Assembly (NCBI RefSeq): GCF_000164695.2
Contig: NC_014643.1
Location: 744,001-808,000, forward strand
From: Rothia dentocariosa ATCC 17931
GTDB taxonomy: Bacteria; Actinomycetota; Actinomycetes; Actinomycetales; Micrococcaceae
Direction of reading: 5' to 3'
DNA length: 64,000 nt
Under the pieces are notes generated by a model. The model was not told the origin of the DNA. It made no database searches and was given only the letters and a program-made list of their open reading frames with translations. The translations under genes were made by a program, and so were the position numbers. The first letter of the stretch is position 1. Each line of letters begins with the position of its first letter. Positions 26,694 through 35,796 of the stretch are shown here, in pieces.

Positions 26694-27379
26694 ACGCCCT
26701 CGCTTTCAGCACCACTATCAAATAGGTTCTTGGGCAAATTCATGTCTCGCATAAATCGTACCGCGTTAACCCCTGCGCGTTCATCGGCTGCGCGTACCCT
26801 GCGAGCTAAATCGGCGACGAGATGCCGCGTCTGTTCGCCCGTAGCGGCATCACGAGACGGTATTACCGCCTGCGGGTTTGCCTGTTTCCACGGAACCAGT
26901 ACGAAAGCACGCTCATGCGCACGCGGATGCGGCAGCGTCAGAACCGGGTCGTCGCTGACGAGGTCGTCATAGGTAATAACGTCAATATCGAGAGTGCGCG
27001 GGCCCCATCGCACAAGCCGCACCCGGTGATGATGCGCCTCCACCTGCTGGCACAGCGCTAACAGCGCGTAGGGGTCAAGGCTCGTGCGCACTTCAAGGAC
27101 GGCGTTGATATAGTCCGGCTGGTCGGCTGGGCCGCCTACTGGTTCCGTCACGTACAGCCCGGAGGCGCGCACTAGCCGCACTGCACCCCCGCTAAGATGC
27201 ACGAGGTCGGCGGCGGCCTGCTCTAGGGTGGTTTCGCTCTCGCCTAGGTTTGACCCCAGGGCCAGCACCGCCGTATGCGCTAACGCGTCCATGCCGGGCG
27301 CGGGGTGCGATTGGTTCGCGTTCGGCACATTACCCACGCGCGCATGCACCCTTTCCGCCCTGAATCTGCGTGCCTTCAC
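26690..27379 (-). CDS. folK: 2-amino-4-hydroxy-6-hydroxymethyldihydropteridine diphosphokinase
   Basis: HPPK transfers diphosphate from ATP to the pterin in folate synthesis. AVLALGSNLGESETTLEQA (from about residue 38), YVTEPVGGPADQPDYINAV, and the signature RWGPRTLDIDVITYDD with the two catalytic aspartates are present, followed by LPHPRAHERAFVLVPW. The start is uncertain: the longest frame (27379) overlaps folB by 50 bases, while the ATG at 27292 would start nine residues before the conserved LALGSN. It ends in a four-base overlap with DUF3180. Confidence 0.95.
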   Translation of the reverse strand: MKARRFRAERVHARVGNVPNANQSHPAPGMDALAHTAVLALGSNLGESETTLEQAAADLVHLSGGAVRLVRASGLYVTEPVGGPADQPDYINAVLEVRTSLDPYALLALCQQVEAHHHRVRLVRWGPRTLDIDVITYDDLVSDDPVLTLPHPRAHERAFVLVPWKQANPQAVIPSRDAATGEQTRHLVADLARRVRAADERAGVNAVRFMRDMNLPKNLFDSGAESEGV

Positions 27380-27764
27380 GCTCCCGGAATACGGTCACTG
27401 CCACGTTCCCGAAGGTCACCTCAATCGGGGCCTTCGGTTTATTGACGGTCACCTCAAGCGCATGCACATACGCGCATTCGTCCAGAATGTTCTGGGCGAT
27501 CCGCACGGCAAGAGTCTCGATCAAATCGAGGGACTCCCCCACAATATGCGTGCGGATAATCTCGGCAACTTCCGCATAGTTCGTGGTTTGGGCGAGGTCG
27601 TCGGTCGCAGCAGCCTGCGTGAAGTCGGTGTATAAAACCGTATCTACCACGAAGGGCTGACCTTCACGTTTCTCAAAATCAAGCGCTCCGTGAAAACCCA
27701 CGGCGGCAACACCGGTCAGGGTAATGCGGTCGCAGGAGGCGTAGGCGTGCGCTGGGTTCGGCAT
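27330..27764 (-). CDS. folB: Dihydroneopterin aldolase
   Basis: Cleaves dihydroneopterin to the folate pterin and glycolaldehyde. CDRITLTGVAAVGFHGALDFEKREGQPFVVD is the family N-terminus, with the catalytic Tyr region replaced as usual by the FHG form. TTNYAEVAEII and the C-terminal VNKPKAPIEVTFGNVAVTV also match. The ATG at 27764 has AAGGA at the right distance, so the 11-residue extension to 27797 is not used. It is 37 bases after folP. Confidence 0.95.
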   Translation of the reverse strand: MPNPAHAYASCDRITLTGVAAVGFHGALDFEKREGQPFVVDTVLYTDFTQAAATDDLAQTTNYAEVAEIIRTHIVGESLDLIETLAVRIAQNILDECAYVHALEVTVNKPKAPIEVTFGNVAVTVFREREGTQIQGGKGACARG

Positions 27765-27801
27765 GGTGTTCCTTAGCTGATGTGAATACTGGTACATAAT
27801 T

Positions 27802-28752
27802 TTAGGTCTGTTTGGTGCGGGTAATAGTGCGTAAAGTATTCGCTACGGTCACGGCATCCACCGTGGGGGGCACATTGTGCACGCGGACCCCCCACACTCC
27901 CTGGGCCGCCACGAGCGCAGAGAGAGCGGCGGATGCGGCATCACGGTCTTCGGGGGCGCGTGCTGGCGGCATTTGGTCGGGCACGGCGTTCGCGCTCGCG
28001 GCGGGATTCTGGGTTTTGGTGCGCGCCGCATCCGCAGCTTTCAGCGCATTCGCCAGAAAACGCTTACGCGAACCGGCGATTAGTACCCGATGCCCCAGCG
28101 TGTGCAGCTGCCCAAGGGCGGCGAGCAGCTCCCAATCCTGCATGCCGCCCTTCGCAAACCCCAGCCCGGGGTCAAGGATAATGTTCTCGGCATGAACCCC
28201 GGCGGCAACCAGGCGATCACGCAGGGCGGCGAGCTCGTCCAGCACCTCGGCGACGGTGCCGCTCGGGTAGGCGGCGAGCGCATCCATCGTGGTTGAGGTA
28301 CCGCGCGCGTGCATCAAAATATAGGGTACGCCCAGCTCGGCTACGGTCTGTATCATCTCATCGCTCACGCTCATGCCCGAAACGTCGTTAATGATGTGCG
28401 CCCCGGCGGCTACGGCGGCGCGGGCGGTCGCTGCGTTCATGGTGTCTACGCTGATGGTGATACCGGTTTCGGCAAGCCCCTCGATCACGGGCAGAATGCG
28501 CCGAAGTTCCTCATCAACACTGATGCGAACCGCACCGGGCCGGGTGGATTCGCCGCCCACATCAATAATGTCTGCACCCTGCGCGATCATGCGCTGCGCG
28601 TGGGCGAGAGCGTCGTTCGCGGTGTAGTGTTCGCCGCCGTCGCTGAAGGAATCGGGGGTGACGTTCAGGATTCCCATCACCAGGGTTCGCTCTGCGGCTG
28701 CGGCGTCGCAGGGCAGATGTGTGGGGGGCTGCGGGCTCATCATTGCGTGCAT
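27802..28752 (-). CDS. folP: Dihydropteroate synthase
   Basis: Sulfonamide target that joins pterin diphosphate and p-aminobenzoate. Motifs: MGILNVTPDSFSDGG (residues 26-40), GADIIDVGGESTRPGA, ISVDTMNAATA, IINDVSG, LDPGLGFAKG and GSRKRFLA. A 45-residue Ala/Pro-rich insert lies after the GSRKR motif (about 235-280). The start is supported by a TAGGAT box six bases upstream (leaderless). In related genomes folP directly follows folE; here the two are separated by a palindrome-bounded cassette. Confidence 0.96.
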   Translation of the reverse strand: MHAMMSPQPPTHLPCDAAAAERTLVMGILNVTPDSFSDGGEHYTANDALAHAQRMIAQGADIIDVGGESTRPGAVRISVDEELRRILPVIEGLAETGITISVDTMNAATARAAVAAGAHIINDVSGMSVSDEMIQTVAELGVPYILMHARGTSTTMDALAAYPSGTVAEVLDELAALRDRLVAAGVHAENIILDPGLGFAKGGMQDWELLAALGQLHTLGHRVLIAGSRKRFLANALKAADAARTKTQNPAASANAVPDQMPPARAPEDRDAASAALSALVAAQGVWGVRVHNVPPTVDAVTVANTLRTITRTKQT

Positions 28753-28758
28753 GATTTA

Positions 28759-28764
28759 ATCCTA
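28759..28764 (-). promoter_or_regulatory. -10 box TAGGAT of folP, leaderless
   Basis: On the minus strand TAGGAT is followed by six bases and the folP ATG at 28752. folP thus has its own promoter after separation from folE. Confidence 0.5.
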
Positions 28765-28792
28765 ACGGATGCGCGCTTAACCCATTCGTGCC

Positions 28793-28862
28793 GTGAGCAG
28801 GTGGTTTCTGGTACGAGCAGGTCGGAAAATCCTACCTTGTCGGCGAAAAACAACCTTCTCGC
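28793..28862. repeat. GAGCAGGT-family palindrome, decayed copy
   Basis: GTGAGCAGGTGGTTT begins the left arm. CGAGCAGGTCGGA and TCCTACCTTGTCG form the inner stem, and the outer right arm has drifted (CAACCTTCTCGC). It is the same family as 29851-29922, and the two copies bound the small membrane protein and GNAT genes. Confidence 0.7.
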
Positions 28863-29011
28863 AACCGGGTTTAATATTGCATGGTTTATGCGCATTTTTT
28901 CATGCAGGGCGTAGCGGGGGTATGCTGGATTTATGACTATAGAGTTCTGTACGGCTACGGTGCCGGGCGGAATGTAACGCATCGTAGAGACTGACGGTTT
29001 TGGAGGTTCAG

Positions 29012-29215
29012 ATGAATCTGAAAGTTGGCGCCTGGATTCTTGGCTTTATCGCTCTTGCAGCGTTTATCACGGTTGTTCTGGCGAATGGACTTACCGCCGT
29101 GCGCTGGGTCGCGTTCGGTGTCGCAACCTGCGCAGGGTTCCTCTCCCTGGGTATGGTCGTAACCCTAGCCCTCGGCTGGGATGACCCCACGGGAACGAAA
29201 ACCGAATCTCACTAG
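29012..29215 (+). CDS. Small two-helix membrane protein
   Basis: A 67-residue protein with two membrane helices (VGAWILGFIALAAFITVVLANGL and WVAFGVATCAGFLSLGMVVTLALGW) and a short hydrophilic tail. The ATG at 29012 has GGAGG five bases upstream. The function is unknown. It runs opposite to the folate genes on either side and sits with the GNAT gene between two related palindromes. Confidence 0.7.
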   Translation: MNLKVGAWILGFIALAAFITVVLANGLTAVRWVAFGVATCAGFLSLGMVVTLALGWDDPTGTKTESH

Positions 29216-29241
29216 TTTGATCTCGTGCAGAGGCGTTCCGC

Positions 29242-29247
29242 TAGGAT
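29242..29247 (+). promoter_or_regulatory. -10 box TAGGAT of the GNAT gene, leaderless
   Basis: TAGGAT is followed by six bases and the ATG at 29254, and matches the folP promoter almost base for base. Confidence 0.5.
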
Positions 29248-29253
29248 TAAACC

Positions 29254-29850
29254 ATGCCGGATGCCCTCACGATTCGACCCGCCACCCCCAACGATGCGCA
29301 GTCAATAGCGCGCATCCGTGTTCAGGGGTGGCGGTTTGCATATCAGGGCTTAATATCTCAGGACTACCTCGATTCGCTCAGCGTCGCCGAAGACACCGAG
29401 CGGATGCGCGGGTACCTCAGCCAGTTTCCCCGGAACTCGCCACCCAGCAGGTCAGCGTCCGTGCAGGGTTCGGGCGACGGTGAAAAACGGTCGTTTATGC
29501 TCGCTGCACGCGGCGATGCGGTGCTGGGGTTCTGCGGTTTCAGCGCCGTACCCGACAAGGCTTACCGCCCCGAAAGGGCTGTTCCGGCCGGGACGATGGT
29601 CGGGAGACTCCACTCACTCTATATAGACCCGGATTCTCTCGGGCAGAGTATTGGGCACACCCTCATGAACCATGCGCTCAGCACTTTTGCCGCATGGGGA
29701 TGTGAGCACGCGACTCTCTGGGTTTTGGAGGGAAATTCCCGCGCCATCAGCTTCTACGAACGGCAAGGCTGGCGGTGTACGGGCGCTACAAAGGTAGACC
29801 AGTCCTTTGGACCGTGTCTGGTTGAGCACGAAATGACGGTGCAGCTTTAA
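29254..29850 (+). CDS. GNAT-family N-acetyltransferase
   Basis: A 198-residue GNAT protein. IRPATPNDAQSIARIRVQGWRFAYQGLISQDYLDSL is the usual N-terminal motif. GRLHSLYIDPDSLGQSIGHTLMNHAL is motif A, where the pantetheine loop reads Q-S-I-G-H-T rather than the standard Q/R-x-x-G-x-G/A, a mild departure. LWVLEGNSRAISFYERQGWR is motif B. The acceptor is unknown. The palindrome begins on the base after its stop codon. Confidence 0.88.
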   Translation: MPDALTIRPATPNDAQSIARIRVQGWRFAYQGLISQDYLDSLSVAEDTERMRGYLSQFPRNSPPSRSASVQGSGDGEKRSFMLAARGDAVLGFCGFSAVPDKAYRPERAVPAGTMVGRLHSLYIDPDSLGQSIGHTLMNHALSTFAAWGCEHATLWVLEGNSRAISFYERQGWRCTGATKVDQSFGPCLVEHEMTVQL

Positions 29851-29922
29851 CGCGAGCAGGTGGTTTTCGACCGAAAAGATAGGATTTTCCTACCTGCTCG
29901 GGTCAAAAACCACCTGCTCGCG
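29851..29922. repeat. GAGCAGGTGG-family compound palindrome
   Basis: Outer arms CGCGAGCAGGTGGTTTTCG... (29851-29872) and 29901-29922 differ by one base. The inner right half contains a second GAGCAGGTA-type word, mirroring the double-word build of the GAGCAGATA family. It lies between the convergent GNAT and folE genes. Confidence 0.85.
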
Positions 29923-29932
29923 GAATAAGAAG

Positions 29933-30520
29933 CTAGTGCTTCGAGAAAATTAGGCTCATCGCCTCGGCACGAGTTGCCGCATTCTTGAGCTGCCCGCGCA
30001 CCGCACTCGTGACGGTTTTTGCGCCGGGTTTGCGCACACCGCGCATCGACATGCACATATGCTCGGCCTCAATCACAACGATTGCGCCGCGCGGATTCAG
30101 GTGCTCCTCCAGCGCCTCCACCACCTGCGTAGTCAGCCGCTCCTGCACCTGGGGGCGGCGCGCATACACCTCAAGCACCCGCGCCAGCTTGCTCAGCCCC
30201 GTCACCTTGCCGTCAGCCCCGGGAATATACCCAACATGCGCCACCCCGTGGAAAGGCACCAGGTGATGCTCGCACGTGGAATAGAACGGGATATCCTTCA
30301 CCAGCACCATCTCGGAATGGGCAATATCGAAGGTCGTGCCCAGCACATCGGCCGGATCAGCGTGCAGACCCGAGAAAAACTCCTCGTAGGCGCGAGCCAC
30401 TCTCGCCGGGGTGTTCTGTAAACCATCACGGTCAGGGTCTTCACCGATTGCCAACAGGATTTCCCGCACCGCCGCCTCAATGCGCGGCTTATCTACCCCC
30501 GAGCCGTTATCCTCGCTCAT
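29933..30520 (-). CDS. folE: GTP cyclohydrolase I
   Basis: First enzyme of folate synthesis. The 195-residue protein has the zinc and active-site motifs [22 protein letters not shown] (Cys and two His), [23 protein letters not shown] and [19 protein letters not shown]. The ATG at 30520 follows GGAGGG by six bases; it lies 14 bases inside the end of ftsH, so the two are coupled. A much longer frame starting at 30685 lies over the ftsH tail and is not used. Confidence 0.96.
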   Translation of the reverse strand: MSEDNGSGVDKPRIEAAVREILLAIGEDPDRDGLQNTPARVARAYEEFFSGLHADPADVLGTTFDIAHSEMVLVKDIPFYSTCEHHLVPFHGVAHVGYIPGADGKVTGLSKLARVLEVYARRPQVQERLTTQVVEALEEHLNPRGAIVVIEAEHMCMSMRGVRKPGAKTVTSAVRGQLKNAATRAEAMSLIFSKH

Positions 30521-32804
30521 CCGACCCTCCATAGGGGTTCTGGTTCGGGTTGTTATATGGGTACGGGTTCTGCTGCTGCTCATTCTGCTGACCCGGATAC
30601 TGCTGCTCAGGATACTGACCGGGGAACTGCCGCTGCTCAGGATATTGCTGTGGAGGCATCGCCACGGTCGGGTCGGTATCCTCAATATCCTGCGTGCCCG
30701 GATGCGGCATCTGCTGAGGCTGACCGCCCTGACCGGGCAGGTTCTGGCCCGGCGCCGTGTGCTCGGGCGCAGTCGGCATAGATGCAGTCGTAGGAGCCTT
30801 CATCGCCACGGTCGGATCGGAATCGCCCTCCAGACCATTCTTCTCTGCAGCAAGTTCGCTCGGGGCCTTCACCGGCGGAATGTCGGTGCGTTCGCGGCCT
30901 TCCTTGGAGTACCAGTGCTCGCGTTCGGGGCGCTTACGAACATCCTTGAAGATCTCAGCGATCTCGTTCTCCAGCAGAGTCTCTTTCTCCAGCAGGGCGA
31001 ACGCCAAGCGGTCAAGCACATCGCGGTTCTCCACGAGAATCTGGAAAGCCTCATCATGAGCTTCTTCCAGAAGTTTACGCACCTCGATATCGATCTTGTA
31101 GGCGGTCTTGTCAGAGTAGTTACGTGCCGCCGAAGGATCGCCGCCCATGAACGGTTCGGTGTCGTCGCTGCCAAGCTTCACCGAACCCAGCAGGGCGCTC
31201 ATACCGTAGTCGGCTACCATTTTGCGCGCGGTATCGCTCGCCTTCTGAATATCGTTCGCGGCACCCGTAGAGGGATCGTGGAACACGATTTCCTCAGCCG
31301 CGCGGCCGCCCATCGCATAGGCCATCTGGTCCAGCAGCTCGTGGCGCGTGGTCGAGTACTTATCGTCCTGCGGCATTACCATCGTGTAACCCAGTGCACG
31401 GCCACGCGGCAGAATCGTAATCTTGGTAACCGGCGCGGAGTTGCGCAGGGCGGCAGCCACGAGAGCGTGACCGCCCTCATGGTACGCGGTTACCTTCCGC
31501 TCATGCTCACTCATGATGCGCGAAGCACGCTGCGGGCCCGCCATTACACGGTCGATAGCCTCATCGATAGCGCGGTCATCAATCACGTTGCCGTTATCGC
31601 GGGCGGTCAGCAGGGCTGCCTCGTTCATCACGTTCGCCAGGTCTGCACCCGTGAAACCGGGGGTACGCTTAGCGACCTGCCCCAAATCGACGCGACGGTC
31701 GATCGGCTTACCGGCGGCGTGCACCTCAAGGATGCGCTGGCGACCCTTCATATCGGGCGCATCCACACCGATCTGGCGGTCGAAACGACCCGGACGCAGC
31801 AGGGCGGGGTCGAGCACATCCGGGCGGTTGGTTGCAGCAATCACGATCACGTTGGAGTTGCCGTCGAAGCCGTCCATTTCGACAAGCAGCTGGTTAAGGG
31901 TCTGCTCGCGCTCGTCGTTACCGCCGCCCATACCGACGCCGCGGCGACGACCGACCGCATCGATCTCGTCCACGAAGACGATCGCGGCGGGGTTAGACTT
32001 TGCTTCCTTGAACAGATCACGCACGCGGGATGCGCCCACACCCACGAACATCTCAACAAAGTCAGAACCGGAAATCGAGTAGAAAGGCGCGCCAGCCTCG
32101 CCAGCAACAGCTTTCGCAAGCAGGGTCTTACCGGTACCGGGAGGGCCGTACAGCAGCACGCCCTTAGGAATCTTAGCGCCTAGTCGGGTGAACTTTTCGG
32201 GCTCTGCAAGGAACTCGCGCACCTCTTCAAGCTCAGCCAGTGCCTCATCAACACCGGCGACATCGGAGAAACGCACGGTCGGGTTGTCTTTGTTGAACTT
32301 CTTCGCGCGCGACTTCGCGAAGCTCATGACCGAGGAGTTACCGCCCATGCGGCCCATAAGCAGCCAGAAGATTGCACCAAAAAGAAGCACCGGCAGCAAC
32401 AGAGAGATCAGGGATCCCAAGAAGCTGTTTTCCACCGGCTGATCGGTGTAGCTCTCCAGCTGGGCACCGTTCATGGCCCGCACGACTTCTTCGGCACGCG
32501 GCTGCACATAGTAGAACTTCACGGAGGAACCGTAGTTGTTGCTGCCCTGCTTATAGTCTTCCTTCAGCTGCAGCTCAACACGCTGGTCGCCATCATAGAT
32601 TTTCGCGCTCTTCACCTGGTGGTCGTTGAGCAGCTGCAAACCAACGTTGGTATCTACCTGGCGTGCGCCCTGCGCAAAAAGCGAGCTCAGCGAGAACGCC
32701 ACGACAACAATTGCAATAACGATAGCCCACAGCCAGCGACCATTGATCAGCCTGCCTAAAAAGTTATCGGGGCCGTTCGGCGAGTTATTGGATTTTTGCG
32801 CCAA
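30507..32804 (-). CDS. ftsH: ATP-dependent zinc metalloprotease FtsH
   Basis: A 765-residue membrane AAA+ protease. Two membrane helices (about 24-44 and 128-148) enclose the small outer domain. The AAA module has [19 protein letters not shown] and Walker [12 protein letters not shown], with SRH region [17 protein letters not shown]. The zinc site is [10 protein letters not shown] with a downstream Asp. The C-terminal 110 residues are Gln/Pro-rich (repeats around PEQ, PGQ, TVAM), longer than in most FtsH proteins, a tail common in actinobacteria. Membrane protein quality control. It lies in the tilS-hpt-ftsH-folE order. Confidence 0.96.
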   Translation of the reverse strand: MAQKSNNSPNGPDNFLGRLINGRWLWAIVIAIVVVAFSLSSLFAQGARQVDTNVGLQLLNDHQVKSAKIYDGDQRVELQLKEDYKQGSNNYGSSVKFYYVQPRAEEVVRAMNGAQLESYTDQPVENSFLGSLISLLLPVLLFGAIFWLLMGRMGGNSSVMSFAKSRAKKFNKDNPTVRFSDVAGVDEALAELEEVREFLAEPEKFTRLGAKIPKGVLLYGPPGTGKTLLAKAVAGEAGAPFYSISGSDFVEMFVGVGASRVRDLFKEAKSNPAAIVFVDEIDAVGRRRGVGMGGGNDEREQTLNQLLVEMDGFDGNSNVIVIAATNRPDVLDPALLRPGRFDRQIGVDAPDMKGRQRILEVHAAGKPIDRRVDLGQVAKRTPGFTGADLANVMNEAALLTARDNGNVIDDRAIDEAIDRVMAGPQRASRIMSEHERKVTAYHEGGHALVAAALRNSAPVTKITILPRGRALGYTMVMPQDDKYSTTRHELLDQMAYAMGGRAAEEIVFHDPSTGAANDIQKASDTARKMVADYGMSALLGSVKLGSDDTEPFMGGDPSAARNYSDKTAYKIDIEVRKLLEEAHDEAFQILVENRDVLDRLAFALLEKETLLENEIAEIFKDVRKRPEREHWYSKEGRERTDIPPVKAPSELAAEKNGLEGDSDPTVAMKAPTTASMPTAPEHTAPGQNLPGQGGQPQQMPHPGTQDIEDTDPTVAMPPQQYPEQRQFPGQYPEQQYPGQQNEQQQNPYPYNNPNQNPYGGSDERG

Positions 32805-32985
32805 TGCTTAATTCCTTACGTTTACGACGGCTACACGCCGGGTACGCGCCGCAGCGTGCCGGAGCACTCCGTGACGATAGAAAGATGCAACTTTAAATGT
32901 ACCCTAACCCCGCCGGATTACGCCTGCATCGGCGGCATTTCACCTCAAGGCTAAAAGGAATCAGTGCGGGTGTGCAGAGGTATGT

Positions 32986-33192
32986 CTAAGCGGTCGATCC
33001 CCAACTCTGTTCCCTGCATACTTCCAAAAAGGTTTGCAGGCTTGCTGTGCCTTCCCGGTGCAGGTCAGCAACGTTATCTGCATAAAAATCTGCGCCACCA
33101 TTCAAACCAATGAATTCGCCACGTAGCATCTCTGTTTCCGGTTCGTATTGAATGACAGCCTTATGGCCATCAATAATCATCACATTATTCAT
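32986..33192 (-). pseudogene. Truncated HicB-like antitoxin N-terminal domain
   Basis: A 68-residue product. The segment VIQYEPETEMLRGEFIGLNGGADFYADNVADLHREGTASLQTFLEVCREQ matches the HicB partially degraded RNase-H-like fold. Normal HicB continues for 40-60 residues with a ribbon-helix-helix or HTH DNA-binding part (pattern SGKFNLRLPPELH), which is absent here: the frame stops ten residues after the fold. No HicA toxin is seen on either side. The ATG at 33192 has GAGTG upstream; a TTG at 33216 is in frame. It may be a remnant or a solitary domain. Confidence 0.6.
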
Positions 33193-33369
33193 AGATTTCA
33201 CTCTGCAGCTCGTCAAGGGAAGCCTTTACCCCTGGCTGCGGATTGGCTAGGGATAGCGCACGGTTTCGAGAAGCTCTGTGTGCAGGCATAAGTGTGCCCG
33301 CGCATCCTGATAAAAATTCTGGATGCGTGGGCACCAAAATCTTGCGCGCACGCTGCGCACAACCGAGTT

Positions 33370-33921
33370 TTAGGAGTATACGTGCGGGTGCAGAGTCGCC
33401 ACGCAGTCGAGGTTGCGGTACTTCTCAGCGAAATCGAGCCCGTAACCCACCACGAACTCAGGTTCGATATCCCAGCCCACGTATTTGACCTGAACGTCGG
33501 TCTTGACGACCTTCGGCTTACGCAGCAGGGTGCATATTTCCACAGATTCCGCGCCGCGCGATTTGAGGTTCTGCTGCAGCCACGCAAGAGTCAGCCCGGA
33601 ATCAATAATGTCTTCAACGATCAACACATTACGACCGGTCAGATCGGTATCAAGGTCCTTGAGAATACGAACCACACCCGAGGATTTCGTGCCGGATCCG
33701 TACGAAGAAACCGCCATCCAGTCCATCGTGTAATGCCCCTTGAGCGCGCGGGACAGGTCTGCCATCACCATAATGGCGCCCTTGAGAACCCCCACGAGGA
33801 GCACGTCTTTGCCTTCGTAATCTTCGTCGATGCGCGCCGCCAGCTCGGCAACTTTCGCATTAATCTCTTCCTTGGTGAAGAGTACGTTCTTCAGATCGTC
33901 CTGCACGTCTTGAGCCTGCAC
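33370..33921 (-). CDS. hpt: Hypoxanthine phosphoribosyltransferase
   Basis: Purine salvage enzyme, 183 residues. LLVGVLKGAIMVMADLSRAL is the N-terminal substrate loop, VLIVEDIIDSGLTLAWL is the PRPP-binding motif, and FVVGYGLDFAEKYRNL is the purine site. The start is a GTG at 33921 preceded by an AAAGAAGAA purine tract. It lies between tilS and ftsH, the usual actinobacterial order, but with a small hypothetical gene on one side and the HicB remnant on the other. Confidence 0.96.
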   Translation of the reverse strand: MQAQDVQDDLKNVLFTKEEINAKVAELAARIDEDYEGKDVLLVGVLKGAIMVMADLSRALKGHYTMDWMAVSSYGSGTKSSGVVRILKDLDTDLTGRNVLIVEDIIDSGLTLAWLQQNLKSRGAESVEICTLLRKPKVVKTDVQVKYVGWDIEPEFVVGYGLDFAEKYRNLDCVATLHPHVYS

Positions 33922-34003
33922 GGATTCTTCTTTCTCGCCGGGGCGTCTTCACGCCGAACCCGCCCGAACGTTCCGCCGGGTCGGGTATATTTTCTTGGTC
34001 CGT

Positions 34004-34020
34004 TTTAAGTATGACTTAAA
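34004..34020. promoter_or_regulatory. Short inverted repeat upstream of hpt
   Basis: TTTAAGT-ATG-ACTTAAA, perfect seven-bp arms about 85 bases before the hpt start. A possible operator, unassigned. Confidence 0.3.
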
Positions 34021-34098
34021 TTCTGATGCGCGGCTTACGTTTCACGGGTGTCTGCTGAGATGCTGTGGAAGAATGACCCCGAAAACACGAATAAACCG

Positions 34099-34335
34099 CT
34101 ACCACGCCGCCTTCGCAGTCTGCTCGGCTAAGTAGGTTGCGGTTTTCAGATCAAGATTCAGCTCTGTGCGGCGCAGCTCGCGAATCAGCTGAACCTCATC
34201 TTTCGCAGGGTCAAGACCCGCCTTATCCGCTACGGAACGAGCCCAATCGATGGCGGCTTCCATCGGTTCGTCTTCCTTCGCGAAGAGAACGGAAAGTTCC
34301 GCCCTCGGGTTCTTATCGCTGCCAAAAAGTCCCAT
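34099..34335 (-). CDS. Small conserved-looking hypothetical protein
   Basis: A 78-residue acidic, helical soluble protein (EAAIDWARSVADKAGLDPAKDEVQLIRELRRTELNLDLKTATYLAEQ). AAGGA lies six or seven bases before the ATG. It sits between tilS and hpt on the same strand. I do not recognise the family. The good ribosome site and protein-like composition support it. Confidence 0.65.
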   Translation of the reverse strand: MGLFGSDKNPRAELSVLFAKEDEPMEAAIDWARSVADKAGLDPAKDEVQLIRELRRTELNLDLKTATYLAEQTAKAAW

Positions 34336-34476
34336 GCTTTTTCCTTCCGTATACCACCGAATCCTTGTGATATATCGAGACTCAAGGGTTTTCAGTACCT
34401 TGCTATCTTAACACGGCACTATAGCCACTTTGAGAGATGCAACACAATAACTGGCTTATGAAGTCGAAGGCTTCTC

Positions 34477-35673
34477 TTACCGCTGGGAAATAAGTACCAG
34501 CGCATCCACGCGGGTGCCGGTGCGGGGGTCTTGTACCCTACGGCGGCGGTAGGCACTCACATGCCCGGGCAGCTGTACCGGCCCGGCGGTGGCGTACTCG
34601 GCAACAAACTCATCAAGCGCCTGCAGCCGCTCAAAACCGGGGTTCTCGCCCTGCGCGGCGCGGGTCGCCAGGGCGAGCACGCGCATCCGAAGGGCAGGGT
34701 GCAGCGCTGCCGTTTCTGCGCGGTTCAGGGCAATAACTGTGGGAGTAGGTTTCTCTAGCGCGACTTCCGTGGAGTGGTCGCCGGGCACCGCATCAGCCTC
34801 GGGAATGTCCGGCAGATGAACCCCGGCGGGCAGCTTCAGGCGGGTGTACTCGGCGGTGGCGAGCGCATCCAAATATTCGGCATCAGGCCCGGCGACTGCG
34901 GCGGTTCGCGCCAGAGAGAGTGCCACATCCCCGCCAAGATGCTCTTGCAGGAACGGTAGGATGGTGTGCCGAATGCGCGCGCGCATGAGCGTCTGATCGG
35001 TGTTGGTGGGGTCGTTCCAGGGGGTGGCACCTTCGGCTTCGCAGATATTCAGCATGTCGGCGCGGCGCAGCGCGAGGAAGGGTCGCAGGTAGGTGACTCC
35101 GTTTTCGATGCGCGCGGGCGGCATTCCGGCGAGGGAGCGTGTGCCCGAGCCGCGCCCAAGCCCCAGGAGCACGGTTTCCGCCTGGTCGTCAAGGGTGTGA
35201 CCCAGCAGAACAGCCCGTGCGCCGGTATTATGCACCGCACATTCAAAGGCGCTGTAACGGGCGGTTCGCGCCGCCATTTCGGGGCCCATGCTGCCCTGCG
35301 GAACCTGCACGCACTCCGTGCGCACGGGGTATAGCCCCAGATTCGTGAGGGTTTCTGCGGTGGACGCGGCAACCTCAGCGGAATCGGCTTGCAATCCGTG
35401 ATCGACCACGACGGCGCCCACACGCACATCGGAACGACGCGCAAAATGCGCGGCAATGCAGGCGAGCGCGAGCGAATCTGGCCCGCCGCTGCACGCAACC
35501 AGCACGAGGGGCTTCTCGGTTTCTGCGCCCTGCTGCGATACGACCGATTCTCGCCGCGCACGCCCGGTTCCCTTGATGGTGCCTTCACCCAGCAGGTTCG
35601 TCAGCGCGCGCGCCAGTTCCCGGCGAGCCGTCCCTACCGCCGGATGCAGCCGCCCCTGCCGTCCATGTTGCAT
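34477..35673 (-). CDS. tilS: tRNA(Ile)-lysidine synthase
   Basis: Converts C34 of the AUA-reading tRNA-Ile to lysidine. The N-type ATP pyrophosphatase P-loop SGGPDS is at residues 62-67. LGHTLDDQAETVLLGLGRGSG and the WNDPTNTD motif follow. The C-terminal substrate-binding domain is short, as in other actinobacteria (398 residues in all). The ATG at 35673 has AAGGA at the right distance; the upstream frame to 35886 crosses the TGTCA repeat region and is not coding. Confidence 0.94.
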   Translation of the reverse strand: MQHGRQGRLHPAVGTARRELARALTNLLGEGTIKGTGRARRESVVSQQGAETEKPLVLVACSGGPDSLALACIAAHFARRSDVRVGAVVVDHGLQADSAEVAASTAETLTNLGLYPVRTECVQVPQGSMGPEMAARTARYSAFECAVHNTGARAVLLGHTLDDQAETVLLGLGRGSGTRSLAGMPPARIENGVTYLRPFLALRRADMLNICEAEGATPWNDPTNTDQTLMRARIRHTILPFLQEHLGGDVALSLARTAAVAGPDAEYLDALATAEYTRLKLPAGVHLPDIPEADAVPGDHSTEVALEKPTPTVIALNRAETAALHPALRMRVLALATRAAQGENPGFERLQALDEFVAEYATAGPVQLPGHVSAYRRRRVQDPRTGTRVDALVLISQR

Positions 35674-35796
35674 GTGTTGTCCTTCTCTGTTGTATATGCC
35701 GCTGTGACAAAATCTATTCACAAATTCCTTTGAGCCCCGTGGCAGACGCAGCAACGAATTACGCATTATCAAGCACGCCGGTATATTGAGATATCG

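Noticed and set aside
30411..32183. 590-codon open frame on the plus strand
   Set aside because: It lies antisense to ftsH. Long antisense frames are common in G+C-rich genes, and the minus-strand FtsH motifs are complete.
33213..33369. HicA toxin upstream of the HicB-like gene
   Set aside because: No frame in this stretch shows the HicA dsRBD-like pattern or the conserved His motif.
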